From assembly GCA_016206235.1 (NCBI GenBank), contig JACQRZ010000015.1, positions 1-32,331 of the forward strand: a stretch of 32,331 nt of DNA, in the 5' to 3' direction. This stretch comes from Candidatus Uhrbacteria bacterium (GTDB lineage Bacteria > Patescibacteriota > Patescibacteriia > JACQRZ01). Below, one piece after another: positions 14,470-23,353 of the stretch (position 1 is its first letter; each line of letters begins with the position of its first letter). The notes beneath the pieces were generated by a model. The model had not been told where the DNA came from. It ran no database searches and worked only from the letters and a program-made list of their open reading frames with translations. The position numbers and the translations under genes were made by a program.

Positions 14470-15498
14470 ATGTCCAAGACAGTAAAACAATTAAAACTAC
14501 TTCGATCGATTAAACCGAGTAAAGAGTGGAGTGTCACAACTCGGGATCTTTTGCTGTCTCAGATTCAGTCGCAAGGCGTTTCACAAGCTCCCTCAAAGAT
14601 GGCGGGGTTTGTTGCGTATGCGGGCGATACCTTTGCTACAGTCTATGAAAGTACGTTCGGCATTCTTTTTGCACGGCCATTACGTCTTATGGCTGCTTTG
14701 GCGGTGTTTGTTGCAGGCAGTTCATCAGCAGTTATTTTTGCGCAAGGCAGTACGCCAGGCGATCCATTGTACAGCGTAAAGCAAACCAAGGAGCAGATTC
14801 AGGTAGCATTCGCGCCGAACCCCGAAAATAGAGCACAGCTTGAAGTCTCTCTTGTTGACGAACGTTTTTCTGAACTCAAGGTAGTCTCAGGGAAAGAGCT
14901 TTCTCAAGAGGTAAAAAACGAACAGACAGGAGCCTTGGTAAGTGAGGTCGCTAAAAAGCTTTCAAGCGTAACCAAGAGTCTGGACTCAATTAAGCATACG
15001 AGCGAGCCAAAAAAAGCAGCTGAAATTGCAGGATATGTAAGTAAAAAGGCAGAGGAGTATCAGAAAGCTCTTGCCGCATCAACAGGAGATGCCTCGCACT
15101 CTCAGAAGGTCGCTCAAGCAATCACTAAGATTGATGAAACAAAAACAAAAGCCCTTGAAGTGATTGTCGAAAAACAAGATTCAGCAGGTATTCCTGACGA
15201 GGAGGTCGCCTTGCAACTTGCAAACACCATTAAAGAAACCCAAGACACGGTTCAAAAGATCAGGGTTTCTATTGCTGCTCTTGAAGACGAGGCGCAAGAA
15301 CTAGTGGCAAAACAGCAAGAAGCCGTTAAGGTATTGGCAGAAGCAGAAGGGCTTTTGGCAAAGAAAGAGTTTAAAGTCATCCTTTTTAAGCTGAATCAAT
15401 CAAAGGGTATTGTGAGTGAATTGAACAAAAAAATTCAAACAAAACAAACAGAAACAAAGAAAAATTCAGATGGACAAGATAAGGTGAGGGCGTTCTAA
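14470..15498 (+). CDS. DUF5667-like membrane protein, probable sigma-factor partner
   Basis: 342 residues from ATG at 14470 (a TTG-start extension of six codons is read from a repeat array and rejected). A cytoplasmic N-terminal part of about 70 residues precedes one membrane helix at about 71-92. It is followed immediately by GSTPGDPLYSVKQTKEQIQVAF, the typical opening of a DUF5667 domain, and by a long helical, probably coiled-coil extracellular region (about 120-320) rich in Lys, Glu and Ala. Its position after the ECF sigma gene suggests that the N-terminal part holds the sigma factor at the membrane, though no zinc-finger anti-sigma motif (HxxxCxxC) is present. Confidence 0.8.
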   Translation: MSKTVKQLKLLRSIKPSKEWSVTTRDLLLSQIQSQGVSQAPSKMAGFVAYAGDTFATVYESTFGILFARPLRLMAALAVFVAGSSSAVIFAQGSTPGDPLYSVKQTKEQIQVAFAPNPENRAQLEVSLVDERFSELKVVSGKELSQEVKNEQTGALVSEVAKKLSSVTKSLDSIKHTSEPKKAAEIAGYVSKKAEEYQKALAASTGDASHSQKVAQAITKIDETKTKALEVIVEKQDSAGIPDEEVALQLANTIKETQDTVQKIRVSIAALEDEAQELVAKQQEAVKVLAEAEGLLAKKEFKVILFKLNQSKGIVSELNKKIQTKQTETKKNSDGQDKVRAF

Positions 15499-15500
15499 AC

Positions 15501-15580
15501 AGCTTGTAGTTGGTAGCTTTTAGTTTGTAGAAGCGAGTAAGGTTAGTCCTGCAAGCTGCAAGCTGGAAGCTGACAGCTTT
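15501..15580. repeat. Intergenic heptad array pair (AGCT-type units) after the DUF5667 gene
   Basis: Five 7-nt units begin at 15501, 15508, 15515, 15522 and 15529 (AGNTNGT-like). Four more ending in AGCT begin at 15551, 15558, 15565 and 15572. The second array is the complement type of the first. The vocabulary is related to that at 10123-10202. Confidence 0.85.
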
Positions 15581-15595
15581 TGGTTGCCAGCTCAT

Positions 15596-15705
15596 TATAA
15601 AATCTTACCGTTGTTATCTCGGTGACGAATCGAGAAAACGGAAGTCCGCGGCGACAAAGGTCGATTGGGTGAAACCCCGAGTCGTCGATGGTAAAATCGA
15701 ATTAA
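15596..15705 (+). ncRNA. Candidate structured leader RNA (GEMM / c-di-GMP-I-like) of the S-layer gene
   Basis: A -10-like TATAAA lies at 15596-15601, so the 15726 gene would have a leader of about 118 nt. Bases 15612-15700 are G/C-richer than the flanks and foldable: GACGA (15623-15627) with TCGTC (15682-15686), a CGGA..TCCG hairpin (about 15639-15648), and a GGG-TGAAA-CCC hairpin (about 15667-15677). By eye, the order of landmarks (ACGAA, an A-rich stretch before a short hairpin, GCGACAAAGG, then CGATGGTAAAAT at the 3' side) resembles the class I cyclic-di-GMP riboswitch, whose 3' part reads CCGAUGGCAAAAU in a known example. This is a resemblance only. No terminator hairpin is evident, so control of translation would be more likely. 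Confidence 0.45.
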
Positions 15706-15725
15706 TCTAAGAAAGACGATTTATT

Positions 15726-18700
15726 ATGACAAAATTTAGACAGATGGGAAAAAAGGCCCTGAACGTCGTAGTTACGTCATCTGTGATCACATGGTCAGTG
15801 GGTTTTGCAGCATTGGCTCCAGTCAGTGCAGCGCCATCATTGATGGCAGGCGATCTCATCAAGGCTTCTGGTCCCGCAGTGTACTATTATACTACTGACG
15901 GAAAGCGCGCACCTTTCCCAAATGATAAGGTCTTCAAGTCATGGTATGCAGATTACAGCATGGTGAAAACAATCACCGACGCTGAACTCGCAGCCATCTC
16001 ACTGAGCGGAACCAACATGACCTATCGTGCAGGTACCCGCCTCGTGAAAATTACCACCGATCCAAAGACCTATGCAGTCGAACCAGGCGGTTCACTTCGC
16101 TGGATTAAAGATGAAGCAACTGCAAAGGCTCTTTACGGCGATACATGGAATAAGCAGATTGATGATGTCGCTGACGTATTCTTCACCAACTACAGCAAGG
16201 GCGCTGATGTTGCATCGGCAACACCAACCGTCGGTAGCTTGGTCAAGACCGCAGGTTCAGCAGACATCCATTACATTGACACCACAGGCAAGCGCAAATT
16301 TAGCGATTCAACAGCGTTTGCAGCAAACGGAGTCCAGCTGAGTAATGTTCGCACCGTTGCTGACTCGGTTTTGGCCGGACTCACAACAGGAGCGCCAATT
16401 ACTGGCAAGGAATCGGCACTTGCAATGCCATGGGGTGGATCAACTCCAGTAGCCCCAACAAATCCAGCACCATCAGCTGGAACAGCTCTAACAGTTGCAT
16501 TGGGAGATACACCAGCAACAACGTCAATCGTTGCTGATACAACAGCTGGTGATGGCGCACAAGCACAGGCCAAAATGCTCGCTCTCAACCTTACCGCTGG
16601 CTCAGCCGCAGTGAAGGTTACGACCCTTAAATTGAAGAGACTTGGTATTTCAGCAGATACCGATGTTGCAAACGCATACTTGTATGACGGTTCAACACGC
16701 CTTGCTGAGATGTTGTCACTTTCATCTGGCGTCCTTACCTTCAGTAATGCAGCAGGACTGGTTACAGTCCCAGCAAGCTCAACAAAGAGCGTGTGGCTGA
16801 AGATCGACCTTACCAATGGAACGACGTCAGGAAAGACCCTTGGTTTTTCACTGAACGCAGCAGCTGATGTGACCACCGACGGCGCAACCGTTTCCGGCAC
16901 ATTCCCAGTTTCGGGTAACCTCATGTCAACAGCTTCAGTCGGTGATCTTGGTAAGCTCACCGTTGCAAACGTTTCGCCAACAGGTGCTGCAACCGTAGAT
17001 CCAGGACAGGAGAACTACCAGGCATGGCGCTTTAGCCTCCAGGCACAAGACCAAAAGGTTGAAGTTTCACGACTTGCTATGACCTTGATCGGTTCAGTCG
17101 CAACAACCGACCTTGCAAACTTCGATCTCTACGATGGAGCAACAAAACTTGGTTCTGTTGCAGCGTTGCCAGACGACAAAGTCTTGGTCTATGATCTCTC
17201 AGCAAGTCCATTGAAGATTGATGCAGGCGTGACTAAGAACCTCGACCTCAAACTCAAGGTCGTTGGCGGTTCATCACGCACCTTCAAGTTCTCGTTCCAG
17301 AAGCAGTCAGACATTGTCGTGAAGGACGCAAACTACAACATCTACCTCAAACCAAACCAGACAGACACCTTCACGGTTGTCCAGTCAAACAGTGCAACAA
17401 CCAATACCACGATCAACAGTGGTAGCATGACGACCAGCATCAATCCAGGCTCGCCATCAGGTAATGTTGCGCTCGGCGACACCAACGGCCCAGTCGTTGC
17501 CAAGTTCGATATCAAGGCAACAGGCGAAGCCCTTAAGGTAACAACCTTAACCGTGAGCGTTGCCTCAACAGGAAACGCAGGACTTGACCAAGGTAAGGTC
17601 GTTGTGAACGGCACCCAGCTCGGTTCAACAGCAGATATCACAGCTGCAGGAACAGCGTTTACTTTCGGTAACTCACTTACGATTGCAGCTGGTCAAACAG
17701 CAACGATCGCAGTGCACGCCAATCTCGTGAAGGCAGACGGCACCGCATACAATGCTGGTGATACCGCAACGGTGAGTCTCGCAGCGGGCAACAACAACGT
17801 CCAAGGCCTGACTTCACTCTCGCTTTTCAGCACATCGGCAGTTGCTGGCCGTACCCTTACGCTTCAGTCAGGAACCCTTTCCATTGGAAAGAGCCCTTCA
17901 TTGGTTGACTACACAGCGGCAGGCCCCGTAAATCCAACGGGCGCTCTCGGTGGTGTCACCAAGAAGATCGGCGCCTTCTTTGTGAAAGCAGGAACTGGCG
18001 AAGGTGTGAATGTTACCCAGCTTGTTCTTACTGACAACATCGGTACGAATGCTGATGGTATTACCTTGGCAGACGCATTCTCGGGCCTTAGTCTGAAGAA
18101 CAAGGATGGGAAAGATATCGGTTCACCAGCAAGCCAGTCGCTTGTTGACACCGATGCCACAACGTATACGTTTACCTTCTCACCAGCACTCGCATTGGCT
18201 GCAGACCAGGAGTATATCGTCAATGTCTACTCAGACATTCGTTCATCTCTTGGAGCAAGCTTGGCTAACGTAGGTGCCTTCAATGCACTTGGCGCAACCC
18301 AGCGCGGTGTTTCATTGACCTCAGTCAGCGGAACCGGCGCTTCGACAAATCGCGATGCATCAGCAACATTAACCGTTGCAAATGGCGCTGGACAGGCGAA
18401 CGTCCTTTCAGCAGCTGGAACGGTTACTGCAAGTGTTGAAACCAGCGATCCAATTGCATCAAGCTATGCAATGGGTATGCAGGATCAGACCCTTGCCAAA
18501 TTCAAGCTCACAGCATCGGCTGTTGAAAACCACACCCTTACTCGCTTGAGCATTCACTTGAGTGATGGCGATGGAACCGCAGACGAAGCAGCTGTTCGTT
18601 CGAACTTCCAGGATTTTGAACTCTGGGATGTCTCGGGCGCAACACCGGTAAAGGTGAACGCACAAAATGTTTTCAACGCATCTACAGTCGGAGCAAACAG

Positions 18701-19559
18701 CGATAACATGGACGGTGTTGTTGCCTTCAGTGGCTTGAGCTACACCTTGCCAAAGGATACGCCAAAAACATTCGCCCTTAAGGCAGATGCAGCAAGCTAT
18801 CCAGTAGCAACTTCAGGTGCTATGCTCACCTTCTCGCTCCAGACCGATGACGGTGCTGATGATCTTACAACAGCAGTTGCGATCACTGGCGCAGACTCGG
18901 GCGCAACAGCAACAGTAGACCCTGCAGCCGACCAATTAGCAGCAGCAGCAAGCATCTATCGCTCGAAGCTCTCTGTTGCCTATGGCGCTGATTCTCCTTC
19001 AGGAGCAAGCAGTGGCCAGTCAGGTCAGCTTGTTGCAAAGATGGTCTTCACCAACACCTCACCAGGTGGCTACGATATCACCTTGGCGAAGTACAAGCCT
19101 GACTTGGCTTCGACCATCACCATCCCAGCAGCAGCAGCAAATAGCACCACGTTGCGCGATGTCATCATCTATCGCGACAGTATTGCAACAGCAAATGCGC
19201 TTGCCACACTCCGTTTCTGTACTCGAAGTACAGTCGCATGCGCGGCATCAGCAGGAACAGTTACGGTTGTCGGATACGGTGACAATGCAACAGGTAGCTT
19301 TACCACAAGCAACGTAGCTGAAGCAGCGTTTACCGACCTCGTCATCTCGGCAGGTCAGTCGAGAACGCTCTGGATTACTGCAGACACACCGGATGCAGTT
19401 GCAGGCCGCAGCTTTAGCGTCAATGTTGGCTCAAATCGTGGCGCTACCAACAACACTGCAGACGATGCTGACTCTGTGAACTGGACTGACGGCGTTACAG
19501 CGGTCATTGACGACCTCAATAACGTTCCAATCGCTCCAGCGAAGACCGTTACCTACTAA
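15726..19559 (+). CDS. S-layer-like major surface protein
   Basis: 1277 residues. A signal peptide spans about 1-35 (hydrophobic VVVTSSVITWSVGFAALAP, cleavage near VSA-APS). The next about 200 residues form a domain, repeated in part, that I associate with Patescibacteria surface proteins: DGKRAPFPNDKVFKSWY, YRAGTRLVKI, YAVEPGGSLRWI and later IHYIDTTGKRKF. A Pro/Ala linker at about 237-250 leads to a long series of beta-rich, Ala/Thr/Gly/Ser-rich modules. Two cysteines are visible, close together near the C-terminus (about 1160-1167). Codon choice looks more biased than in the neighbours (many C-ending codons such as AAC, GAC, ATC, ACC), which fits high expression. A structured leader precedes it and a terminator follows. 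It probably forms the outer protein coat; no transmembrane anchor is seen at the C-terminus. Confidence 0.88.
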   Translation: MTKFRQMGKKALNVVVTSSVITWSVGFAALAPVSAAPSLMAGDLIKASGPAVYYYTTDGKRAPFPNDKVFKSWYADYSMVKTITDAELAAISLSGTNMTYRAGTRLVKITTDPKTYAVEPGGSLRWIKDEATAKALYGDTWNKQIDDVADVFFTNYSKGADVASATPTVGSLVKTAGSADIHYIDTTGKRKFSDSTAFAANGVQLSNVRTVADSVLAGLTTGAPITGKESALAMPWGGSTPVAPTNPAPSAGTALTVALGDTPATTSIVADTTAGDGAQAQAKMLALNLTAGSAAVKVTTLKLKRLGISADTDVANAYLYDGSTRLAEMLSLSSGVLTFSNAAGLVTVPASSTKSVWLKIDLTNGTTSGKTLGFSLNAAADVTTDGATVSGTFPVSGNLMSTASVGDLGKLTVANVSPTGAATVDPGQENYQAWRFSLQAQDQKVEVSRLAMTLIGSVATTDLANFDLYDGATKLGSVAALPDDKVLVYDLSASPLKIDAGVTKNLDLKLKVVGGSSRTFKFSFQKQSDIVVKDANYNIYLKPNQTDTFTVVQSNSATTNTTINSGSMTTSINPGSPSGNVALGDTNGPVVAKFDIKATGEALKVTTLTVSVASTGNAGLDQGKVVVNGTQLGSTADITAAGTAFTFGNSLTIAAGQTATIAVHANLVKADGTAYNAGDTATVSLAAGNNNVQGLTSLSLFSTSAVAGRTLTLQSGTLSIGKSPSLVDYTAAGPVNPTGALGGVTKKIGAFFVKAGTGEGVNVTQLVLTDNIGTNADGITLADAFSGLSLKNKDGKDIGSPASQSLVDTDATTYTFTFSPALALAADQEYIVNVYSDIRSSLGASLANVGAFNALGATQRGVSLTSVSGTGASTNRDASATLTVANGAGQANVLSAAGTVTASVETSDPIASSYAMGMQDQTLAKFKLTASAVENHTLTRLSIHLSDGDGTADEAAVRSNFQDFELWDVSGATPVKVNAQNVFNASTVGANSDNMDGVVAFSGLSYTLPKDTPKTFALKADAASYPVATSGAMLTFSLQTDDGADDLTTAVAITGADSGATATVDPAADQLAAAASIYRSKLSVAYGADSPSGASSGQSGQLVAKMVFTNTSPGGYDITLAKYKPDLASTITIPAAAANSTTLRDVIIYRDSIATANALATLRFCTRSTVACAASAGTVTVVGYGDNATGSFTTSNVAEAAFTDLVISAGQSRTLWITADTPDAVAGRSFSVNVGSNRGATNNTADDADSVNWTDGVTAVIDDLNNVPIAPAKTVTY

Positions 19560-19612
19560 CCCTAGGTATGCCGTAGCCCTAACGGGCGAAAGCGAATGGT
19601 TTCGAGAAACTT

Positions 19613-19652
19613 CAAAGCCCTTGTCTTTATGGCAGGGGCTTTGTTGTATTTT
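19613..19652 (+). terminator. Rho-independent terminator after the S-layer-like gene
   Basis: CAAAGCCC (19613-19620) pairs with GGGCTTTG (19636-19643), and a T-rich stretch follows. A shorter GCCC-TAAC-GGGC hairpin lies upstream at about 19576-19587. Confidence 0.75.
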
Positions 19653-19703
19653 ATGGTGAGGGCATGCCCGCCTGAGTTTTCCGAAGGAAAAGTCTGGCTG
19701 GGG

Positions 19704-19731
19704 TTGCTTTTTTTTTCGCTTTCCTTACAAT
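19704..19731 (+). promoter_or_regulatory. Candidate promoter for the first TPR gene (leaderless)
   Basis: TTGCTT (19704-19709) and TACAAT (19726-19731) are separated by 16 nt. Only 8 nt lie between the -10 box and the ATG at 19740, so the transcript would begin at or just before the start codon. Confidence 0.6.
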
Positions 19732-19739
19732 TTTGACGT

Positions 19740-20432
19740 ATGGAGAAGAAATATGTATTTGGTATTGCATTACTCATCCTTGTGCTTGCAGGTGCGGGGG
19801 CGGCTTTGTATGTGTTGCCAAAAATGTCGTCGCCTGATGAACAATTGCAGGACTATGCTCTCTTAGAGTCTCTTGCAGCCAAAACACCCGAATCTCAGGA
19901 ATTTTTTGAAAAAGCACGTAACCAAGATGAGGAAATTCGTGAAAACCCTCACAATTTAGACGCTTATGTTGCTGCTTCGTTAAGTTGGAAAGCGCTTGGG
20001 AGTATGACTGGAGAAAAAGCGTTTTATCAGCACGCGCGAGCAGTTATTCACCAACAGATTAAAAGGCCAGGAGGAGAAAATGCTGGAAATTATTTGAATC
20101 TTGGAAATCTCTCACGGCTTTTAGGAGAACAAGATAAGGCGATTCGTTATTACCGTAAAGGAATAGAGCTAGCTCCGGGAGACGAACAGGCACATATAGC
20201 GCTTGCAAATTACTACCGCGAGCTTGAAAAAAGCCCCGATGAGGTTATAGCCGTGTATAAAGAGGGCTTGCGGCGTGTTGCGCAGAGGAATGTCAGTCTC
20301 ATTTTGGAAATGGCTAACTATATGACGCTCGTAGGAAGGAAACAAGAGGCGCGGGAGTTGTATATATTGCTTTTTGAAAAAGATCCGTCAAATCCGTACT
20401 TTCGAGCAAAAATTGACGAGCTTTCAAAATAA
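19740..20432 (+). CDS. Membrane-anchored TPR protein
   Basis: 230 residues. One N-terminal membrane helix (about 6-28, FGIALLILVLAGAGAALYVL) is followed by tetratricopeptide-like helices. The clearest unit is NAGNYLNLGNLSRLLGEQDKAIRYYRKGIELAPGD, at about 115-150, and the next begins EQAHIALANYYRELEKSPDEVIAVYKEGL. The bulk would face the outside of the membrane. TPR units usually mediate protein-protein contacts, so a scaffold for envelope assembly is possible. A protein with the same plan is encoded at 24595-25293; the two flank the tail-fibre-like and secreted protein genes. Confidence 0.85.
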   Translation: MEKKYVFGIALLILVLAGAGAALYVLPKMSSPDEQLQDYALLESLAAKTPESQEFFEKARNQDEEIRENPHNLDAYVAASLSWKALGSMTGEKAFYQHARAVIHQQIKRPGGENAGNYLNLGNLSRLLGEQDKAIRYYRKGIELAPGDEQAHIALANYYRELEKSPDEVIAVYKEGLRRVAQRNVSLILEMANYMTLVGRKQEARELYILLFEKDPSNPYFRAKIDELSK

Positions 20433-20449
20433 TTACCCTTGACACGGCA

Positions 20450-20491
20450 GTATAAACCTATAACCTAGTCCCTATAATCTATAATCTCATA
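20450..20491. repeat. Intergenic heptad array, single (CCTATAA units)
   Basis: Units of 7 nt close to CCTATAA begin at 20457, 20464, 20471, 20478 and 20485, with a looser one at 20450. No inverted partner is visible. The array contains TATAAT twice (20473-20478, 20480-20485), 12-19 nt before the ATG of the next gene, and a perfect TTGACA lies upstream at 20439-20444, but the spacings do not fit a standard promoter. Confidence 0.75.
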
Positions 20492-20497
20492 CACTCT

Positions 20498-20980
20498 ATG
20501 GATCAGCAGATGCCGTCGGCTCCGATGAATACCTACGTCGAACCAAAAAGACGGGTATCGGTCTGGAAAGTCGTTTTTTATCTCATTCTTGCCGCTCTTG
20601 TTGTATGGATTGCCTATGCGATTTGGCGCGGTTACGAACAGAGCAAGCTGTATTCGGTTGTCTACCTCCGAACGGGGGATATTTACGTTGGAAAGCTTTC
20701 GTTTTTCCCTAAAACAATCTTAAAAGACCCCTATATTTTGAGCGGTACCAAGGATGAAAAAGATCCAAAAAAGAACTCATTTAAACTCAGTCCGCTTCGA
20801 GAAAGCGTGTGGAACACCAAGCGCTTGACCCTCAATAAAGATCAAATTATGTTCCACGGCCTTTTAGACAAGGATAGCGCCGCAGGCAAAGCGCTTATGG
20901 CCGGACCGCAAGCGCAGCAGCAAGCCCCCGCTCAAGAGGTACCACCAGTACAGCAAGTTCCTGCACCCCAAGTAAAATAG
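20498..20980 (+). CDS. Small single-pass membrane protein of unknown function
   Basis: 160 residues. A short cytoplasmic N-terminus (about 1-22) precedes one membrane helix at about 23-45 (VWKVVFYLILAALVVWIAYAIW). The external part contains YSVVYLRTGDIYVGKLSFFPKT, then a charged segment and a Gln/Pro/Ala-rich tail. I have a general impression that proteins with a VYLxxGxxYxGxL motif after one membrane helix are common in Parcubacteria, but I know of no function. The gene ends at a strong terminator. Confidence 0.85.
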   Translation: MDQQMPSAPMNTYVEPKRRVSVWKVVFYLILAALVVWIAYAIWRGYEQSKLYSVVYLRTGDIYVGKLSFFPKTILKDPYILSGTKDEKDPKKNSFKLSPLRESVWNTKRLTLNKDQIMFHGLLDKDSAAGKALMAGPQAQQQAPAQEVPPVQQVPAPQVK

Positions 20981-20984
20981 TATC

Positions 20985-21013
20985 AAAACGCGCTTCACTA
21001 GCGCGTTTTTTTG
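20985..21013 (+). terminator. Rho-independent terminator
   Basis: AAAACGCGC (20985-20993) pairs with GCGCGTTTT (21001-21009) across a 7-nt loop, followed by T residues to about 21012. Confidence 0.9.
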
Positions 21014-21023
21014 TACTTATACA

Positions 21024-21052
21024 CAGACACGGAGAAATAAGTAGTGTATACT
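21024..21052 (+). promoter_or_regulatory. Candidate promoter for the tail-fibre-like gene
   Basis: CAGACA (21024-21029) and TATACT (21047-21052) are separated by 17 nt and lie directly after the terminator. The leader would be about 42 nt. Confidence 0.6.
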
Positions 21053-21100
21053 GTAAAGAACCTGGCAGACATGCCATGTTTAACTATTTGTAATTAACTA

Positions 21101-23353
21101 ATGCAAAATACTATGCAACATGCGATTCGGAAACGAAGGAACGCGGCTCTTGCTGGAGCACTGTCCTTCGTTTTTTTGTTTAGCGGCACTACGCAGGCGC
21201 ACGCCGCGCTTACGTTTGATGCGACATCTGTTACAAGCGATGGCGCACTTTCGTTTACTACAGCGTCAAACGGAAGTCTTACCATTACACCAAACGGTAC
21301 AGGCGACATAATACTCTTAACCGATGGAGATTCACAACTTTCACTCAGAGGCAACACTCCATTGGAGTTTGAAGGACTTACCGTCGATGCCAATGATACA
21401 AGTTTTATTATTACCGAGCCAACAGGAGCGAGAACTATCACTTTTCCAGATGCAAGCGGGGATATCGTGCTTAATTCAACCACGCAGACATTGACGAACA
21501 AAACTCTCACCTCGCCGCGGCTTGGCACCAGTGTTCTCGATACCAACGGAAACGAGTTGTTGCTTCTGACTGCAACAGGAACCGCAGTCAATGAAATTAC
21601 TCTTGCAAATGCAGCAGCAGGCGGTTCACCACTATTGGCAGCTTCTGGTAACGATGCAACAATTGATCTTGAACTTCGGGCAAAAGGCGCGCGCGATGTG
21701 ATGATTACCACAAGCGTTGCCAATGCTGATCACCTCCATTTGCGCCCAGCAACAGGTGGAGGGGCAGCCTTTAACGGAATTATTACAAGCGCAGACATTA
21801 CTGGCGCAGACAAGACATGGACGTTCCCGGACGCAACCGGTACTGTTCCACTCTTGCAGACGGTAAATTCATGGACAAATACTCAGATGATTTTTACGAC
21901 CACAGGTACCGATGACCAGTTTAACCTTTATGTGACTCCAGGTGGCGCGGGACGTTTTGCGGGAAGTCTGACACCAGCAGATCTTACTGCAAATCGAACA
22001 TGGACGCTGCCAAATGTGGACGGAAATGTTGTTACTACGGGTGATACCGGAACTGTTACAAGCGCGATGATTGGCGCAAACGTAGTCGGCATGGCAGACC
22101 TCGCTCGTGGAACCAATGGACAGATTATTGTTGCAAACACTGGCGCTGACGCAGCATATGTCTCGCTTTCAGGCGACGCAACATTGGCAGCAAACGGCGC
22201 TCTTACAATCGCAAACGATGCAATTACCTCAGCAAAAATTGCTGCAAACGTAGTCGGCATGGCAGACCTCGCTCGTGGAACCAATGGACAGATTATTGTT
22301 GCAAACACTGGCGCTGACGCAGCATATGTCTCGCTTTCTGGCGACGCAACATTGGCAGCAAACGGCGCTCTTACCATTGCAAATGATGCAGTTACTTCAG
22401 CAAAGATCGCGGCAAATGTAGTAGATGCGTCTGATTTGGCAGCAACGCTCACCTTTGCAGATAACGATCTTATTGATCTTGGTTCGGTGACGTATGCTGA
22501 TGGCACCGCTGGTGGATTGAAGTTGCCAAATGTTGGTGCAACACCGACCGATGTTACCGGAGCTACAGAAGGATATATTGCGTGGGATGAAACAAATAAC
22601 CTCTTACTCCTCAACGATGGCGCGGCATGGAATGCACTCGCAGGTAGCGTGAGCGGAAACAACACATGGACCGGCACTAATGCATTCAATGGAGCATCAG
22701 TTACGCTCGGTGATGCTGTTACAGATGGTCTCACCGTTAATTCAGCGATATTGGGAGCAAATGCATTAATTTTTGATGGCGCAACAGATAACACAAATGA
22801 AATTACATTGGCCGTAAGTGATCCAGGTGCAGATGTCACTGTTACATTACCAGCACAAACAGGAAACATTGCGCTCGACACCGGTGGCGAAACAGTAGGT
22901 AATGTCATTCTTGCAACTGAAATTGACACCAGTGCTGAATTCAAGGCAATAGTGGGCGATGAAACAGGAACAGGAGGAGCGCTCGTATTTGCAACATCTC
23001 CGACAATCGCGACACCAACCTTTACTGGCAATGTCACAAAATCAGTGCAGGTAGGCGTAACAGCCTTTGCAGGAGGCGGTCAAGCTAACGCAGTGGCAAT
23101 CACAGCAGATATCGTTGAGGTTACAACCGTTGCAACTGCCGCAGATTCAGTAAAGTTGCCTGCAGCAGCAGCGGGACTTCAAGTTACGGTCGTCAATAAA
23201 GCAGCAGCGAATTCAATGAATCTTTTCCCGGCAGCTGGAGACGCGATTAACGAAACTGCCGCTGATACAGCGTATGCAGTTGCAGCAAAAGTGAAGGTGA
23301 TTTGTACTGCTTTTGATGCGACGAACTGGGAATGTCAGAAGATGGCTCGTTAA
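21101..23353 (+). CDS. Tail-fibre-like secreted repeat protein
   Basis: 750 residues. A signal peptide spans about 1-36 (basic start HAIRKRRN, hydrophobic AALAGALSFVFLFSG, cleavage near AHA-AL). The mature part is made of short beta-rich repeats with motifs known from phage tail fibres: TFPDASGDIVL, TQTLTNKTLTSPRLG, WTFPDATGTVPLL, WTLPNVDGNVV. A 56-residue unit (ADLARGTNGQIIVANTGADA...) is tandemly duplicated at about 326-437 and is nearly identical at DNA level (22076-22411). The C-terminus (VTVVNKAAANSMNLFPAAGDAINE) resembles C-terminal domains of phage and surface beta-proteins. It is probably a fibrous surface protein, perhaps an adhesin. No phage genes surround it, so I do not read it as a prophage. 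An ATG at 21113 is an alternative start. Confidence 0.82.
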   Translation: MQNTMQHAIRKRRNAALAGALSFVFLFSGTTQAHAALTFDATSVTSDGALSFTTASNGSLTITPNGTGDIILLTDGDSQLSLRGNTPLEFEGLTVDANDTSFIITEPTGARTITFPDASGDIVLNSTTQTLTNKTLTSPRLGTSVLDTNGNELLLLTATGTAVNEITLANAAAGGSPLLAASGNDATIDLELRAKGARDVMITTSVANADHLHLRPATGGGAAFNGIITSADITGADKTWTFPDATGTVPLLQTVNSWTNTQMIFTTTGTDDQFNLYVTPGGAGRFAGSLTPADLTANRTWTLPNVDGNVVTTGDTGTVTSAMIGANVVGMADLARGTNGQIIVANTGADAAYVSLSGDATLAANGALTIANDAITSAKIAANVVGMADLARGTNGQIIVANTGADAAYVSLSGDATLAANGALTIANDAVTSAKIAANVVDASDLAATLTFADNDLIDLGSVTYADGTAGGLKLPNVGATPTDVTGATEGYIAWDETNNLLLLNDGAAWNALAGSVSGNNTWTGTNAFNGASVTLGDAVTDGLTVNSAILGANALIFDGATDNTNEITLAVSDPGADVTVTLPAQTGNIALDTGGETVGNVILATEIDTSAEFKAIVGDETGTGGALVFATSPTIATPTFTGNVTKSVQVGVTAFAGGGQANAVAITADIVEVTTVATAADSVKLPAAAAGLQVTVVNKAAANSMNLFPAAGDAINETAADTAYAVAAKVKVICTAFDATNWECQKMAR
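22076..22411 (+). repeat. 168-bp tandem duplication inside the tail-fibre-like gene
   Basis: 22076-22243 and 22244-22411 are in-frame copies of 56 codons each. The first 95 bases are identical, then scattered third-position changes appear, increasing toward the 3' end. A third, diverged unit begins at 22412. Such repeats allow the fibre length to change by recombination. Confidence 0.95.

Noticed and set aside
16271..16960. A 229-codon minus-strand frame in the S-layer-like gene
   Set aside because: Same explanation: low stop frequency opposite a biased, repetitive gene; composition is Val/Ser/Ala-rich with no domain.
21928..23037. A 369-codon minus-strand frame
   Set aside because: It is a mirror of the repetitive Ala/Thr-rich coding sequence on the plus strand, whose codon bias leaves the opposite strand open.
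21101..23353. Prophage, because of tail-fibre-like repeats
   Set aside because: No capsid, portal, terminase, integrase or lysis genes are nearby, and the protein has a signal peptide.
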